From: Thermoleophilia bacterium
GTDB lineage: Bacteria > Actinomycetota > Thermoleophilia > Gaiellales > Gaiellaceae
Reading direction: 5' to 3'
Length of the DNA: 12,289 nt
NCBI GenBank assembly: GCA_013362295.1
Contig: JABFWJ010000192.1
Location: 1-12,289, forward strand
Shown one piece after another: positions 11,417 through 12,289 of this stretch. Below the pieces are notes generated by a model. It was not told where the DNA came from and did not search any database. It saw only the letters and a list, made by a program, of their open reading frames with translations. Each line of letters opens with the position of its first letter. Position 1 is the first letter of the stretch. The position numbers and the translations under genes are program-made.

Positions 11417-11940
11417 AGCAGGTTCACGTTCGACACGTACCTCAGTACCCCCGCCGACGGCGCGCCGCCCGCGGCCGCGACCGCCGTCGGGCCCGCGTTG
11501 TACGCCGCGAGCGCGAGATCGCTCGAGCGGAACCGGTCGAGGAGCTGCCGGAGGTAGCGCGCGCCTGCGAGCACGTTGGAGCGCGGCTCGTCGATCTTGA
11601 GGTTGAGCGACCGGGCGGTCGCCGGCATCAGCTGCAGCAGGCCGCGCGCGCCCGCCGCCGACTCGGCGTCCGCCCGCAGGTTGGACTCGATCTTCGCGAC
11701 CGCCCACAGGAGCGCAGGGGGAAGCGCTGCATCCGTCGCGGCCGCTTCGAACGCGGGCCGGAGAGCTGCCGGAAACGGGCACGGGGCGACGCGCGCTGCG
11801 GTGACGCGCGGAGGCGCGGGCGCCGGCGCCGCAGACGCGATGGGCGTCACGCCGGTGCTCGTGAAGGCCGCAGCCCACGCGACCGCCACCACGCCGACGA
11901 TCGCAAGCAGGGCGAGGCGCCGCTGCGTCTCCCTGACCAT
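11389..11940 (-). CDS. Lytic transglycosylase (SLT domain), exported
   Basis: This 183-residue protein has an N-terminal signal/anchor (MVRETQRRLALLAIVGVVAVAWAAAF, charged then hydrophobic) and a short Ala/Pro linker. A compact SLT domain (about 66-170) carries the catalytic glutamate E85 in AVAKIESNLRADAES, then GARGLLQLMPATARSL and LALAAYNAGPTAV, all hallmarks of goose-lysozyme-like transglycosylases. It would cleave peptidoglycan glycan strands outside the cell. ATG 11940 places the charged residues just before the hydrophobic segment; the earlier in-frame start at 12066 would run into the upstream gene and add Arg-rich sequence. It begins 14 bases after the stop of the Mo-hydroxylase FAD subunit gene and overlaps the cyclophilin gene, so expression is probably coupled. 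Confidence 0.9.
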   Translation of the reverse strand: MVRETQRRLALLAIVGVVAVAWAAAFTSTGVTPIASAAPAPAPPRVTAARVAPCPFPAALRPAFEAAATDAALPPALLWAVAKIESNLRADAESAAGARGLLQLMPATARSLNLKIDEPRSNVLAGARYLRQLLDRFRSSDLALAAYNAGPTAVAAAGGAPSAGVLRYVSNVNLLWTSVAGCR

Positions 11941-11954
11941 TGCGACCGGGGAGT

Positions 11955-12289
11955 CTAATCCTCGAGTGCCGCCAAGGCGCGCCTGACGAGCGCGCGCGCG
12001 ACGTCGACCTTGTACGCGTTCCGCGGCAGCGGCGTCGCCGCGTCCAGGCTCCCCTCCAGGAGCCACGGGACCGGTGCGACGCCGGCGAGCGCGACGCGTG
12101 TGGCGCCGCCGGAGCGTGCGGCGGCGACCCCGACGATCGGAAACGCCCAGCGCTTGCGCTCCATCGCTTTCAGGTACACCGAGCGCTCGGGCTCGGGGAC
12201 GTCCACCTCGAGGATCAGCTCGCCGGGCTCGAGCGTCGTCGCGCGCCGGTCGTCGTCGGAAGGCACGCGGTAGAGGTCGGCGACGGCCA
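11955..12289 (-). CDS. C-terminal part of FAD-binding subunit of a CO dehydrogenase/xanthine dehydrogenase family molybdenum hydroxylase (5' end outside window)
   Basis: The frame runs off the right edge; about 111 codons are visible, ending in TAG at 11955-11957. AVADLYRVPSDDDRR followed by LEPGELILEVDVPEPER and YLKAMERKRWAFPIVGVAAA match the CoxM/XdhB medium subunit at the end of the FAD domain and the start of the C-terminal (CO_deh_flav_C) domain. RVALAGVAPVPWLLEG and NAYKVDVARALVRRALAALED complete that domain. This subunit passes electrons between the 2Fe-2S small subunit and FAD. The usual large (Mo) and small (Fe-S) subunit genes would be expected to the right of the window. The MocA-like gene three genes downstream may supply the cytidylated cofactor. 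Confidence 0.85.
   Translation of the reverse strand, partial: AVADLYRVPSDDDRRATTLEPGELILEVDVPEPERSVYLKAMERKRWAFPIVGVAAARSGGATRVALAGVAPVPWLLEGSLDAATPLPRNAYKVDVARALVRRALAALED

Noticed and set aside
11417..11878. N-terminal extension of the cyclophilin frame to 11878
   Set aside because: The extension is Arg/Gly-rich shadow of the transglycosylase gene; the lipoprotein signal with lipobox LAGC fixes the start near 11416.

Overview
The window is very GC-rich, tightly packed chromosomal DNA. Most adjacent same-strand genes overlap by 1-4 bases, GTG starts are common, and there is a SigR/RsrA-type sigma/anti-sigma pair. This points to a high-GC Gram-positive, most likely a deep actinobacterial lineage such as Thermoleophilia (Gaiellales/Solirubrobacterales). 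The placement is inferred from gene content and style, not from a marker gene. No rRNA, tRNA, CRISPR array, insertion sequence or phage gene was seen.

Left part (1-4057, + strand): a seven-gene, translationally chained Mrp-type cation/proton antiporter operon, mrpE (5' end cut off)-mrpF-mrpG-mbhD-like-mbhE/mrpB fusion-mrpC-mrpD. The order matches the antiporter half of archaeal membrane-bound hydrogenases (MbhA-H). There is no full-length MrpA: its C-terminal pieces appear as a small separate gene and as the N-terminal domain of the MrpB protein. mrpC appears to start at a CTG codon.

Middle part (4044-8044): a convergent PLP-dependent class V aminotransferase overlaps the 3' end of mrpD. Divergent from it is an HtrA-like membrane-anchored serine protease. 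A small Cys-containing unknown protein, a YbdK-type glutamate-cysteine ligase and a lone heavy-metal-associated (HMA) domain protein follow in a chain.

Redox-sigma part (8045-9406): a PRC-barrel-like small protein (- strand) lies divergent to an ECF sigma factor of the SigR type and its zinc-binding anti-sigma factor (RsrA type). The sigma gene is preceded by an exact GGGAAT-N18-GTT SigR promoter, which predicts autoregulation. A five-codon mini-ORF bridges the two genes.

Right part (9504-12289, - strand): the 3' end of a molybdenum hydroxylase FAD subunit, a lytic transglycosylase, a lipoprotein cyclophilin, a MocA/MobA-like nucleotidyltransferase and a HTH-TM-LytR_C protein form a compact gene string. 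The nucleotidyltransferase also appears to start at CTG, overlapping the upstream stop.

The most unusual signal is a REP-like palindromic repeat family built from 13-mers of the form CGAATCNGRTTCG. Two copies in inverted orientation sit between the convergent rsrA and LytR_C genes. A third lies inside the nucleotidyltransferase reading frame, which stays open and appears to encode an inserted 15-17 residue segment.
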